Shown one piece after another: positions 49,228 to 58,480 of a stretch of 64,000 nt of DNA. The stretch's first letter is position 1, and each line of letters opens with the position of its first letter. Source of the DNA: Lachnospiraceae bacterium. GTDB lineage: Bacteria; Bacillota; Clostridia; Lachnospirales; Lachnospiraceae. The notes beneath the pieces were generated by a model. The model was not told where the DNA came from. It saw only the letters and a list, made by a program, of their open reading frames with translations, and made no database searches. The position numbers and the translations under genes are program-made. The stretch covers positions 1 through 64,000 of the forward strand of contig CAJTDN010000002.1 of NCBI GenBank assembly GCA_910574865.1. The letters run 5' to 3'.

Positions 49228-49593
49228 ATGTCAAAAAGACCAGTACCACGATATGATTTTAAGGCTTTTGGGGCTGCAATCAAGGCTGCACGGACAGGAC
49301 GCAGGTAATCCAGAAAGAAAGTTTGCGATGAGATGTTTATCTCACCTCACTACCTTGCGAACATTGAAAACAAGGGGCAGCACCCAAGTTTGCAGATATT
49401 CTTTGAGCTTATGCTCCGCTACAATATTTCCGTAGACCAGTTTCTCTTAGACAAGCCAGCGGGGAAGGACACCCGGCGGTTACAGCTGGATGCATTGCTG
49501 GATAGCATGAGTGACAACGGGCTACAGATTGTGACCGCAACAGCCAAGAAGATTGCAGAGATAGAAAGGCCGCAGGAAATGGAGAACACATAA
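49228..49593 (+). pseudogene. XRE-type regulator broken by a stop codon
   Basis: The plus-strand frame reads MSKRPVPRYDFKAFGAAIKA, then ARTGRR, and hits TAA at 49306-49308. It continues as SRKKVCDEMFISPHYLANIE and LFFELMLRYNIS-like HTH sequence to residue 121. One base change (CAA to TAA) would explain the break. The downstream ATG at 49333 lacks a ribosome site and would leave out part of the HTH. Confidence 0.75.
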
Positions 49594-49617
49594 CCCGTGT
49601 TCTCCATTTCCTGGCTG

Positions 49618-49917
49618 TCAACTTGACTGGCATTGTTCTTGTAATATTTTACACATTGTTTTTATTTCCGCTTCTTCTGACGGATTCAATTCTCTGTCAT
49701 TCTCCGTCATCTGATCTTCCAGGAAACCGGCATAAGCGTCCAGCAGGGCGTCCAATAACATTTCCGGCGTTTCCATAAGTTCCGCCTGATACCATTCATT
49801 CCTTTCCGGCTCCCATGCCATCAAGGTATATCCATGGCTGGTAAGAACAACTTCATAAAGCGGGTCTTGCTGAAGGTAATCGCTAAATACATTTAATACT
49901 TTCTCAAAAGTCAACAT
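49618..49917 (-). CDS. Hypothetical protein, 99 aa (E2)
   Basis: An acidic helical protein (MLTFEKVLNVFSDYLQQDPL; EMLLDALLDAYAGFLEDQMT). It converges with the broken XRE gene. Its position next to the recombinase is typical of small accessory ORFs in these elements. No function is recognised. Confidence 0.55.
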   Translation of the reverse strand: MLTFEKVLNVFSDYLQQDPLYEVVLTSHGYTLMAWEPERNEWYQAELMETPEMLLDALLDAYAGFLEDQMTENDRELNPSEEAEIKTMCKILQEQCQSS

Positions 49918-50033
49918 TCCTCTTTCTCCCTTCCATCAATCACAAATCAGTTCACTTTGTATGATTTCCTCTGCCTGCGCCTTTAATGTATTATGTGTAT
50001 GCCTCCTTGTCTTTTCTGTGGTATGCCAGCCGC

Positions 50034-51914
50034 CTACATAGCGGCTTTGGCTGGCATTGGCGCTTTTTGGGGTTCTTTCTTCGGCAGGCTGCTGGCCGGG
50101 ATAAACACGCCGTTTTCCATATCCTCGGCATGGATAGCGGCTTTCTTCGCCTCGATTTCAGCCTTTTTCTTTGCCTTGATTTTATCCTCGTACCGTTTCT
50201 GTGTCCCGTTGGCCTTGCGCCGGAGATACGCCTGGTGCAGCTTGTCCTTGCGTTCCTCTTTTTTCCGCAGGGTTTCCAGTTCCTCCGGCGTGAGGTTCAT
50301 TTCCCCGAAGTGGGGCGGTATGTACCTTCCGACAAAATTGAAGTAAATCTCAACCTCCTGCGTGGTTTCAATGCTGCCTTTCCGGTCACGCTCATGGACA
50401 AGGATTTTCTCCACAAACTCATTCAGCATGGTGGTAGTCAGGTTGTCAAAATTCTCGTACTTGTCAACAAGGGCGATAAATTTTTCCGCTGATTTCCGGC
50501 TCTGCTCATATCCGGTAATTGCTTTTTCCAGTTCGGTAATCTCGCCGGAAAGGGATTCCTGCTCCTTTGCGTACTGTGCGTCCAGGGCGGCGTATCTTGC
50601 GTCCGGCAGCTTGCCCAGCACATTGTCCTCATAAATCTTGCACATCAGTTTTTCCAGTTCCCCGGCCCGTTTCTGTGCCGCCGCCAGCCGTTTCCGCTTT
50701 TTGGTGATGTCGCTGGCCTGCTGCTCGGCCTGGGTTTCCTGAACCGCTTTGATAAATTCTGCCCGGTCATTTCTGGAATACTCCGCAATCGCCCGGAGCA
50801 TATCGGAAACCAGTGTCAGGACAGCGCTTTCATTGATTCGGTGTTGCGTGGAGCAGAGGACACCAACCGGAACCTTGCTGTATTGGGAGCAGGTATACTG
50901 TGAGATACGCTTGCCGTTGTTGGTGCGGTGGACGTACATCTTGCCGGCGCAGTCAGCGCAGTAGAGCAGGCCGGTGAGTGGGGCGGCTTCTCCCCAGCCG
51001 TCCGGGTAACGCTTCACGTTGGAACGGATTCTCTGCACATTCTCAAAGGTTTCCGGGTCGATAATGGCGGCGTGGGTGTCCTCAAAGATTACCCATTCGT
51101 TTTCGTCAACGTAATGGCTTTTCTTGTCCTTAAAGTGCTTGCGGGTCTTGAAGTTGATGGTATGGCCTAAATACTCACGCTTTTTCAGGATATTGACGAT
51201 AGTGGAAGAACCCCAGCCATAAGGGTCTTTAAACGTCTTGGACTGATTCACGCCCTCCCCGTAATGGGAGAGGTGCAGGGAAGGTATCTCAATCTTTTCC
51301 TGTGACAGCCGGTTAGCAATCTGGTAGGGGCCGTATCCTTCCAAAGTCATAGCGAATATCCGGCGCACCACGTCAGCGGCTTCTTCGTCCACAATCCAGT
51401 GTTCCCGCTTTTCGTCCCACAAGTAACCGTAAATAACCGTGCCGGTCAGGTGCTTGCCGCTCATGCCTTTTGCCTTGAACACGGATTTAATCTTGCGGCT
51501 GGTATCTCTGGCGTAAAATTCATACATGATGTTCAGGAACGGGGTAAAATCATTCTCTCCGTTGGCACTGTCCACTCCGTCATTGATGGCGATCAGCCGG
51601 ACGCCTCTCTGCCGCAGGATTTCCATGACTTGGCCGACTTTGAGATAGTCACGTCCCAGACGGCTCATGTCTTTGATGATGATTGCCTCCACGTTCCCGG
51701 CTTCCACTTCCTCCATCATGGCGGTGAATCCGGGGCGGTCGAACCGGGTTCCGGAGATTCCATCGTCCGTGAAATGGGTCGGGTTGGGAAAACCGTTGCG
51801 GCGGGCGTAATCTTCCAGCATGGATTTCTGGTTGCTGATGGAATTACTCTCACCTTGGAGTTCATCGTCACGGGAGAGCCTCTCGTACAGCGGGGTAATC
51901 TTGGTTTTCGTCAT
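50034..51914 (-). CDS. Large serine recombinase of E2 (TnpX-type)
   Basis: A 626-residue enzyme. The resolvase domain has catalytic Ser in LYERLSRDDE and IKDMSRLGRDYL. A recombinase domain, a zinc ribbon (CADCAGKMY ... YTCSQYSKV) and a long basic C-terminal tail (KIKAKKKAEIEAKKAAIHAE) follow. It is the first E2 gene after the broken virD4 segment C and reads in the same direction. A ribosome site (AAGGAGGCAGACGCT) is present; an independent promoter is not obvious. Confidence 0.93.
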   Translation of the reverse strand: MTKTKITPLYERLSRDDELQGESNSISNQKSMLEDYARRNGFPNPTHFTDDGISGTRFDRPGFTAMMEEVEAGNVEAIIIKDMSRLGRDYLKVGQVMEILRQRGVRLIAINDGVDSANGENDFTPFLNIMYEFYARDTSRKIKSVFKAKGMSGKHLTGTVIYGYLWDEKREHWIVDEEAADVVRRIFAMTLEGYGPYQIANRLSQEKIEIPSLHLSHYGEGVNQSKTFKDPYGWGSSTIVNILKKREYLGHTINFKTRKHFKDKKSHYVDENEWVIFEDTHAAIIDPETFENVQRIRSNVKRYPDGWGEAAPLTGLLYCADCAGKMYVHRTNNGKRISQYTCSQYSKVPVGVLCSTQHRINESAVLTLVSDMLRAIAEYSRNDRAEFIKAVQETQAEQQASDITKKRKRLAAAQKRAGELEKLMCKIYEDNVLGKLPDARYAALDAQYAKEQESLSGEITELEKAITGYEQSRKSAEKFIALVDKYENFDNLTTTMLNEFVEKILVHERDRKGSIETTQEVEIYFNFVGRYIPPHFGEMNLTPEELETLRKKEERKDKLHQAYLRRKANGTQKRYEDKIKAKKKAEIEAKKAAIHAEDMENGVFIPASSLPKKEPQKAPMPAKAAM

Positions 51915-51936
51915 AGCGTCTGCCTCCTTACATGAA

Positions 51937-52005
51937 ATATGCTCTAAATGGGTTCTTCACTAACCATGAGAAAATCTCGTGATTAAGAAGTCATTTAGAG
52001 CATAT
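51937..52005. repeat. Large inverted repeat at the E2 right end
   Basis: ATATGCTCTAAATG (51937-51950) and its exact complement CATTTAGAGCATAT (51992-52005) flank a further partly paired centre (ttctt...aagaa, gaga...tctc). The structure fills the gap between the recombinase start and the virD4 junction. Confidence 0.75.
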
Positions 52006-52009
52006 ATCA

Positions 52010-52241
52010 CCCGCCGCCAGTTTGTACTTTTTATACTGCTTTACCGCAAAATGCTCCGGCTCTCTTTCCTCCAGCTCATCGAACATCAAATCAACGGGAT
52101 TTTTAAATTCCTCATCGTCCTCCCTTGCTTCGCTGGCATTTATCATGTCAAGCAGGGTAGTGAAATTCTGTTCTTCCTCTACGCACTCATACCAGATGTA
52201 CCCGATCAGTGCGGTGTAATAGAGCTTTTCGGCTTGTTTCG
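52010..52241 (-). pseudogene. virD4 coupling protein, middle fragment C (3' exon of intron)
   Basis: Encodes KQAEKLYYTALIGYIWYECV, then EEEQNFTTLLDMINASEARE and on to YKKYKLAAG, where E2 begins. The left neighbour piece of the gene is 54981-55188, joined by splicing of the group II intron. The right continuation is 35816-36637. Confidence 0.92.
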
Positions 52242-52284
52242 ATAGGTAAGCCTTTGAAGTTATCTCCAGCTTTTCCCCCGATTA

Positions 52285-52318
52285 GCACCGGACATGCGAC
52301 TTTCACCGCATCCGGCGC
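52285..52318 (-). ncRNA. Group II intron domain V
   Basis: On the minus strand GCGCCGG-ATGCG-GTGAAAGT-CGCATGT-CCGGTGC, the conserved catalytic hairpin. The triad position reads CGC with a G-U pair rather than AGC. Confidence 0.82.
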
Positions 52319-52369
52319 CCCATCGATTGTGTTTTACATGCATTTAATCAGTCACCAAATATTATTGCA

Positions 52370-54277
52370 TTATCCTATTGTTGACAGTTCCGCCTGCTTG
52401 CGCAGACGGTTGATTTTAGAAATCATCTTTTTTGATGCTTTGATTGTTTTGGCTGTGGCTTTCAATTCCTGTTGCCCTAAGTCCTGCAACAGTTGGAGAT
52501 ACCGTTCGTGGATTAGAACCATATTTCCGTAACGCTCAAAACCTCCTTTGTCCTTTGGCGTTTTAAGCCAGCCGACAACTTTTGATGCGTCTGTAAATTC
52601 TTCCCCACTAATCGCACATTTTCCATGTTGTGCTGAAAATAAAGATATCCTGCAATCCATGTATTCTGTGCTATGACCGTTTGACGTTTGCTCCCTCAAA
52701 TCCTTTAGTATAGAAAAGTTCAGATTAAGGTCAGTATGTATCAACGCCCTTCCTTCTTTCGTATAACTACATACGGCAGATTTCTTAGCCATAGGTATTT
52801 TACTTTTGACATAGGCTATCGGATAAATCATCTGGTCAACTCCTGCAACATAACGAATCATCTTGGAGCCGCCATATCGTTTCTTTTCGCTTTGGGTTAT
52901 AGTTCCGCCCTCACGGGTAAGCCTGCATCCTTTCTCTGTGTTAAGCCTGTTGGTTAAAACCGTCATGACTTGCCTGTGTATGCGCTTGCAATCTATACTG
53001 ATACATGTCGCAAGCTGGAAATAATTCTGTATCCCTAAAACCATAGAGTTATACAACCGGATTTCTTCGATACAGCTTTTCTTCTCTCTTGGTCTGGCGA
53101 TATTTTTTGCCTGCCCCACAAGCTTGTCTTTTTCGATTTCCGCCTTTTTGTCACAGATTGCCGACTGCACGACATACTTATGATGTTTCTGCCGTACCCT
53201 TAACTTAAACCCTAAAAACTCAGACCACCTTTTTCGGGTGTTGACTATCCTTGTCTTTTCGGGAGACACCTCCAATTTCAGCCTTTCCTCAATCCACTTT
53301 GTAACAGCTTCTTTCGTCTTTATGGCATCTTCCTTTGTTTTGCAGAAAATCCTAAAATCATCAGCATACCTTATGATGCGCATTTCTTTCAGTGCCGTAT
53401 TCTTCATCAGCCTGTATCCGTGGCTTTTGTCAAACACTTCTGTTTTGCCGATAATTCTGTGTCTGCCACGGCTTACCGCAATTGGATTTTCTTCCCATTG
53501 GCTTGCCACCCACCAGTCAAGTTCATTGAGGACTATATTTGCCAGCAAGGGCGAAATGATACCGCCTTGTGGCGTTCCTCTGTCTGGTATGATTGTAGAA
53601 CCGTCGGGCATCCGTATCGGTGCCGCCAGAATCCGCTTTATTACAAATATCAACTGCTTATCCCTTATCCCCAGCGACCATATCTGTCTGATTAACTTGC
53701 TGTGATTTACATTGTCGAAAAATCCCTTGATGTCAAACTCAATCACATAATGCAGGTTCATCATTTGAAGCATTGTATAGGTTCTGTTTATGGCGTGCTC
53801 AACCGAACGGTTGGGGCGGAAGCCATAACTGTTGTTGCTGAATTTCGCCTCGCATATAGGCTCTAAAATCTGCTTGATACATTGCTGTATCAGCCTGTCC
53901 CATATACAGGGGATACCTAACGGGCGTGTCTTTCCGTTTGGCTTCGGAATGTCCTTACGGCGTACAGGTTTTGGTCTGTAGCCATGCTGACTGCCTGTGA
54001 CGATAAACCTCACTTTCTCCACAACTTTTTCGGGAGACATGCCCCCGATATCTGTGATGTTCCTGTTGTCTGTTCCTGCCGTGTAGCTCCCACCGTTCGC
54101 CTTGATATTGCGGTAGGCACGCAGAATATTATCCCGGCTTAATATCAAATCCATAAGATTATCAAAAATGCCGCCGTCTCTGCTCCTCTGATATAGTTCA
54201 TCAAAGGTCGGCTGCATACCGTAATATTCGGCATGCCGCAGGTCATCTACACATAGGGTTTTGCTTCCTTTTGGCAT
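52370..54277 (-). CDS. ltrA: Group II intron reverse transcriptase/maturase
   Basis: A 635-residue intron-encoded protein with RT domains 1-7 (RPLGIPCIWDRLIQQCIKQI; GTPQGGIISPLLANIVLNEL; YADDFRIF at about 300). A maturase X domain follows, then a C-terminal region with an HNH-like frame (KCAISGEEF ... GGFERYGNMVLIHERY). The HNH catalytic His pair (usually HHI) is replaced by VGWLK, so endonuclease activity is doubtful. Perfect ribosome site AAGGAGGTGAT. It should promote splicing and retrohoming. Confidence 0.92.
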   Translation of the reverse strand: MPKGSKTLCVDDLRHAEYYGMQPTFDELYQRSRDGGIFDNLMDLILSRDNILRAYRNIKANGGSYTAGTDNRNITDIGGMSPEKVVEKVRFIVTGSQHGYRPKPVRRKDIPKPNGKTRPLGIPCIWDRLIQQCIKQILEPICEAKFSNNSYGFRPNRSVEHAINRTYTMLQMMNLHYVIEFDIKGFFDNVNHSKLIRQIWSLGIRDKQLIFVIKRILAAPIRMPDGSTIIPDRGTPQGGIISPLLANIVLNELDWWVASQWEENPIAVSRGRHRIIGKTEVFDKSHGYRLMKNTALKEMRIIRYADDFRIFCKTKEDAIKTKEAVTKWIEERLKLEVSPEKTRIVNTRKRWSEFLGFKLRVRQKHHKYVVQSAICDKKAEIEKDKLVGQAKNIARPREKKSCIEEIRLYNSMVLGIQNYFQLATCISIDCKRIHRQVMTVLTNRLNTEKGCRLTREGGTITQSEKKRYGGSKMIRYVAGVDQMIYPIAYVKSKIPMAKKSAVCSYTKEGRALIHTDLNLNFSILKDLREQTSNGHSTEYMDCRISLFSAQHGKCAISGEEFTDASKVVGWLKTPKDKGGFERYGNMVLIHERYLQLLQDLGQQELKATAKTIKASKKMISKINRLRKQAELSTIG

Positions 54278-54980
54278 AAGGCATCACCTCCTTCCGAAAG
54301 TGACCCTTTTGGTCTTACTCGAATCCTTATGTTGGACTGAATAATGCCTGCTTATTACAACCGACTAGTGGCCATCCCTCCCTCGCCCACATAACGCAGG
54401 CGTTATCATAGGTTCGACCACAACCTTTCAGCACCGGTTCATCTGCTTATTGTTCTTCGTCAGATTATCTTAAATTAGACCCGATGCTTTTCCTTGTTCC
54501 GATAATCTTATCTGTACATATATATCCTTAGACTCCTGCTATGAGCCTGCCAGCTTGCAAGTGCCTGTAACACTTCATGGTCGTTCGTAGGGTAAATTTC
54601 TACTGAACCACACTGGCTGCGCATTAACGCACCTGTACATTTCTATACAGTCTTCTTTTAGACCCGTACATTCGCAGTTTCGTCAGCCCGCCCGCCAAAG
54701 CAGGCATTCTCGCCATAGATATTTTATAGACCCTCGGCGTATAGGCAACACAGCCCACCTCTGGGCTGGTTTCGGTTACTTTTGGCAGTAACTACGGTTA
54801 CTCTCCGCCTTTGTCATGGGGCTTTATACAAAAGCCTTTACAGCTAATGCATACCCATCTAGGGCAGGCGTTTCAGGGCGTTACCCCGTCATTCCACCTG
54901 TCAGATTATCAGTTCACAGACTGATTTCATTTAAAATCTGACTGTGCGCAGACTTTTTACCATCTACGAACAAGTCGCAC

Positions 54981-55188
54981 TCACCCAAAAATCCTCGCCG
55001 GATTGCTGCCCCTCCCCTTTAGTGTTTAAGATGATTGTGTTTACGAGTTTCAAAATGTCCTTCTCGCTCCGGATATAAACGAGAGGGTTGTAGTGCATGG
55101 ATTTTTTGAAGTTAATGGTATTCAGCACCTTTACCCGGTAATGATTCTTTAAGAGCATTTTTCCGCACTCTACTAACACTGTCCCCTT
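54981..55188 (-). pseudogene. virD4 coupling protein, middle fragment B (5' exon of intron)
   Basis: Encodes KGTVLVECGKMLLKNHYRVK, then VLNTINFKKSMHYNPLVYIR and ends GEDFWV at the intron. The upstream part of the gene is on the other side of E3, at 63612 and beyond. The junction shares AAGGG with the E3 right end. Confidence 0.93.
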
Positions 55189-55230
55189 ATCGTCTGTGCC
55201 GTCAAGACAAAAAAAGTGTGAATTTGAAAT

Positions 55231-55410
55231 TTAATAATTTCCGCTCTGAATATCCCTCAAAATCAAGCGTTTCAGCTTATCCTGCAAGGTTTCTTTGCTC
55301 GTTTCGCTAAAATGGCACGTCACAAGATAGGTCGTTTTGCCTATGGTCTTTACAAAGTGCGGGCGGCGTTCCTGTGTCTGTTGGTTCTCATTGTTTTCTG
55401 ACATATACAT
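55231..55410 (-). CDS. TnpW-like small transposon protein (E3)
   Basis: A 59-residue protein (RRPHFVKTIGKTTYLVTCHF, then SETSKETLQDKLKRLIL) close to the E2 protein at 37680-37862. AAAGGAG lies four bases before the first ATG and ten before the second (55402-55404), so the exact start is open. It is the leftmost gene of E3. Confidence 0.65.
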   Translation of the reverse strand: MYMSENNENQQTQERRPHFVKTIGKTTYLVTCHFSETSKETLQDKLKRLILRDIQSGNY

Positions 55411-55607
55411 AAATCTCCTTTACATGAAAAGAGGGCATACAGAGTAATCTCCATACGCCCGCTGTTGATAGTGGCTGTCTGTTCCCTTATCCGCATGAAA
55501 TTGACATTGCGTTTTCCGGCATATATACTTGTTGCTTACTGTCAAATAAAGGTAAACAGGGCAGAAAAAATATTGTATCAATGCAACGGATAAGAGAGGT
55601 AATAAAC

Positions 55608-56039
55608 ATGGGAAAAATGATAGTGCTGACGTTTTCGGACAGTGAGGAAACAGTCTTTAAGAGGGCGGTTTCCCTCTTGGCAGACGAATTACAGATTGAA
55701 GTGGAACAACAACCTGTTTCACCGTCTGTATTGTCCTTTCAAGGGTTGGAAATACTGCAACATCAGCATAGGGTGCTGCGGGATAGGAGAGATGTGCGCC
55801 TTACCCGTCTTGAGTATGGTACGCTTGTTTTTCTTGCTTCCAGTCCAAACAGGGTATTCACGCAATCACAAATCTTTGAAGCTGTTTGGAGCATGGAAAG
55901 CGATAGCTGTCATTCAAGCGTTGTAAATGTGATATATAACTTACGGAAAAAGATTGAGCCGGATTGTAAAAACCCGTTTTATCTGAAAACAGTGTTAGGT
56001 GTTGGCTACAAATTCAGTGCTGACAGTGTGGGAAAGTGA
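55608..56039 (+). CDS. Winged-helix (OmpR-type) DNA-binding protein without receiver
   Basis: The start is ATG 55608 after GAGAGGTAATAAAC. The 143-residue product ends in an OmpR/PhoB winged helix (VRLTRLEYGTLVFLASSPNR; SSVVNVIYNLRKKIEPDCKN, VLGVGYKF). The N-terminal 60 residues lack the Asp receiver fold. It is one of the few plus-strand genes and may be a phosphorylation-independent regulator of E3. Confidence 0.78.
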   Translation: MGKMIVLTFSDSEETVFKRAVSLLADELQIEVEQQPVSPSVLSFQGLEILQHQHRVLRDRRDVRLTRLEYGTLVFLASSPNRVFTQSQIFEAVWSMESDSCHSSVVNVIYNLRKKIEPDCKNPFYLKTVLGVGYKFSADSVGK

Positions 56040-56078
56040 TATTTTATTTTTGACTTGCTTTTCTGCTTTGGGGTAAAA

Positions 56079-56115
56079 AAACAGCGGTAAATCTGTAATA
56101 GGTTTACCGCTGTTT
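56079..56115. terminator. Bidirectional terminator between winged-helix gene and tag
   Basis: AAACAGCGGTAAA and TTTACCGCTGTTT form a 13-bp stem between two converging genes. T or A runs flank it on both sides. Confidence 0.85.
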
Positions 56116-56168
56116 GATTCATAACAATTATTTAGTTTGCAATAGACAAACCGGAAGTTAGCATTTAA

Positions 56169-56738
56169 TTAGTCGGACTCATATAGATAGCAGTTTTTCA
56201 CATGATCATTTACAATTCCGATTGCCTGCATATAAGCATATACAATCGTACTTCCTACAAACTTAAAACCATGCTTTTTCAAATCTTTACTGATTTTGTC
56301 CGAAAGCAGCGTTGTTGCAGGAATTTCAGCTTCTGATTTGAAATGGTTATGGATAGGTTTATTATCAACGTAAGACCAGATAAACGCATCAAAACTGCCA
56401 TATTCTTCCTGTATTTTAATAAATTGCTGCGCGTTCACGATTGCTGATTGGATTTTCAGCCTGTTGCGAATGATTTTGTCATTTTGCATCAGTTTATCAA
56501 TTTTGGCTTCATCGTAGAGTGCGATTTTTTTGCAATCAAACTGATCAAAGGCTTCTCTGAAAGCCATTCTTTTATTTAATATCGTCAGCCACGATAGTCC
56601 AGCCTGCATACCTTCAAGAATCAGCATCTCAAATAATTTTCCATCATCATGAACTGGTTTTCCCCATTCTTTGTCATGGTATTCTTTATAGAAATCCGTA
56701 GTTGCCCACGAACATCTTTCTCTATCATTCTTTGTCAT
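56169..56738 (-). CDS. tag: DNA-3-methyladenine glycosylase I
   Basis: A 189-residue enzyme of full family length. The zinc ligands Cys and His are at RCSWATTDFYKEYHDKEWG and GIVNDHVKNCYLYE. The glycosylase core LFEMLILEGMQAGLSWLTIL and the helix-hairpin-helix part are present. It removes 3-methyladenine and starts base-excision repair. As cargo of E3 it may help the host survive alkylation. Confidence 0.92.
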   Translation of the reverse strand: MTKNDRERCSWATTDFYKEYHDKEWGKPVHDDGKLFEMLILEGMQAGLSWLTILNKRMAFREAFDQFDCKKIALYDEAKIDKLMQNDKIIRNRLKIQSAIVNAQQFIKIQEEYGSFDAFIWSYVDNKPIHNHFKSEAEIPATTLLSDKISKDLKKHGFKFVGSTIVYAYMQAIGIVNDHVKNCYLYESD

Positions 56739-56811
56739 GAAAGCCTCCGTTTTGCAAATCCCAATCTGTCACTGTCAACAACACTGAAATTATACCACAC
56801 AACCGACTGGA

Positions 56812-58293
56812 TTACAACGATACATCATGCGTTTTTGACTTCTCCTTTCTCTGCTCTGTCGGCGGTATTACTTGTTCTATGCAACGCTTTACGGTTTCAG
56901 CTTCAGCAGTTTCTTCTTTCAGCTTTCGCATTTCCCGATAAAGGCGGTCTTTCTGTGCGGTTAGGTCTGCAACCTCGGCTTTCCATGCTTTCGGTTTTAG
57001 CTTGGTGTCGCTCCCTAAATGCTCTTTCAGATACCGTTCCGCTCGGTCATACAGTGCAAGCTCGGTGCGGTAGCGTTCGGCATATTCTTCCTGTTTCTTC
57101 GGCTTGGTCTGCTTGTAGGTCTTGTGGTAATCCCGATACAGCAGATACTTTTCCGCTTGGTCTATCAGTTCTTTCCGCTCGTGGAGTAGCTTTTCCGTCT
57201 GCTTTATCTCGCTGTTGGTATTCCAGTACCTTTTCTTCATTCCCGATAGCGTTTCCTGCAACTCGGACAGGGTGGAAATGTGATTGCTCTGCAAGAAGCT
57301 GACCGCCTTTGCAAAACTCTTTAGGTCTTTTATCTTCCCGTAGCGGCTGTCCGGCTGTCCTGCCTGTTGCATGGCAGTATTCAGCAGTTCAAGCAGCGTG
57401 GGGGATTGGACAGGAACGGAATGGAAAGGATTGATGGATTGATTGTCTTTTTGTGCCGATTTTTCCTTTATCCATTTTCCCAACTCCGCAATCCTGCGTC
57501 TTACTTCTTTCAGCAGTCGGTTCTGCTCCCGTATCAGACGGTTTTTTTCGCCTTTCTCGGTCACAATCCCTTTGCGCTCCATTTGGGTAGCGGCTACGCC
57601 CATGTGTACGGTCGGTATCTGTTCTATCCCCTGTCGCTCATAAGAGCGGTGGTCTATCCTCTGCGGGATATTCTGCTCTGCAAGGTACTTGTTCGTAACG
57701 TCTGCCCATGCCTGCCGCCATACCTCGGCTTTGCCTTTGTCGTTCCAGTCTGTGAGGTCAACTTTTCTCGTTTTGAAACTGCCGTTTTTCAGCTTTATCC
57801 GCTGACCGTTTTTGTCTAAGATGTATTCCTTTTTTGACTTTGCGCCCCATTCGCCGGACTGTTCCAGTGGTCGCATGGTAAGCATGATGTGGGCGTGTGG
57901 GTTTCCCGTTTTCTTGTCATGGACTGCTATGTCCGCACACATTCCAACGGACACAAAATTTTCCTGCACATACTCGCGCACAAGCTGTATCTGTTTCTCC
58001 CTGTCAAGTTCAACGGGGAGTGCGACTTCAATCTCCCTTGCAAGCTGTGAGTTCTTTGACTTCTCGATTTTCTCAACGGCGTTCCAAAGGGTGGAACGGT
58101 CTGTAAAGTCGGGCAGGGCGTGGGGCGGTAGCAGTACCTCTGTGTGGACTATCCCCCTTTTCCTTGTGAAGTCGTGGGTAATGCCGTCATATTCGTTTTT
58201 GAGTATCTCGCCGCTTCGGTATGCTGACGCTCCAACGGCTGACATTCCCTTGCCCCTGCTGATTATCTTGATTGTGCAATGGTAAATCGCCAC
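56812..58293 (-). CDS. MobA/MobL-type relaxase (E3)
   Basis: I start at GTG 58291-58293 (AAAGGAGGTTGACAGC); the longer frame runs back through the oriT-proximal leader. The 493-residue product has the MobA/MobL domain (VAIYHCTIKIISRGKGMSAV; HDKKTGNPHAHIMLTMRPL; YERQGIEQIPTVHMGVAATQ) and a coiled-coil tail. It is homologous to the E2 relaxase and should nick at 58481-58511. Confidence 0.9.
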   Translation of the reverse strand: MAIYHCTIKIISRGKGMSAVGASAYRSGEILKNEYDGITHDFTRKRGIVHTEVLLPPHALPDFTDRSTLWNAVEKIEKSKNSQLAREIEVALPVELDREKQIQLVREYVQENFVSVGMCADIAVHDKKTGNPHAHIMLTMRPLEQSGEWGAKSKKEYILDKNGQRIKLKNGSFKTRKVDLTDWNDKGKAEVWRQAWADVTNKYLAEQNIPQRIDHRSYERQGIEQIPTVHMGVAATQMERKGIVTEKGEKNRLIREQNRLLKEVRRRIAELGKWIKEKSAQKDNQSINPFHSVPVQSPTLLELLNTAMQQAGQPDSRYGKIKDLKSFAKAVSFLQSNHISTLSELQETLSGMKKRYWNTNSEIKQTEKLLHERKELIDQAEKYLLYRDYHKTYKQTKPKKQEEYAERYRTELALYDRAERYLKEHLGSDTKLKPKAWKAEVADLTAQKDRLYREMRKLKEETAEAETVKRCIEQVIPPTEQRKEKSKTHDVSL

Positions 58294-58480
58294 GCTGTCA
58301 ACCTCCTTTCGGGTGGCACATTTTAGACTTTGTGGACAGTTATGCCCCGCACTTTGGGGTATAACTGTACGCAAAGTTCACTAAAGGGTAGGGCGGAACG
58401 CCCGTAGGGGAATTGTCGTTTCCCCTGTTGGCTGTCGCAAGACAGACAATGCCCTCTGCAAGAGCCCTCGGAGAGCGCAC

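Larger units (their letters stand above)
36638..52011 (-). mobile_element. Element E2: serine-recombinase mobilizable element in virD4
   Basis: A 15,374-bp insertion flanked by GG (36636-36637 and 52010-52011). Removing it joins KLAAG to KTAKS in virD4. Right to left: recombinase, small ORFs, HTH-BceRS-BceAB cargo, two sigma-like regulators, TTRAP-like, DUF3847, oriT, MobA/MobL relaxase, VLP, replisome organiser, DnaC-like, TnpW-like, PD-(D/E)XK protein. Confidence 0.9.
52242..54980 (-). mobile_element. Group II intron in virD4
   Basis: The RNA starts GTGCGACTT (5' end at 54980) and ends CTTACCTAT (3' end at 52242), 2,739 nt. Joining the exons gives ...DFWV-T-KQAEK... in frame. Domain V (52285-52318) is the usual 34-nt hairpin with GAAA-type loop, and a purine-rich domain VI follows. 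Domain IV carries the maturase ORF. A candidate EBS1 (UUACCC, complement of 54590-54595) pairs with the last six exon bases GGGUGA. 54278-54980 contains domains I-III and no protein gene. Confidence 0.88.

Noticed and set aside
54278-54960. Protein genes in the intron 5' region
   Set aside because: No ORF of note; the sequence fits structured domains I-III of the group II intron.
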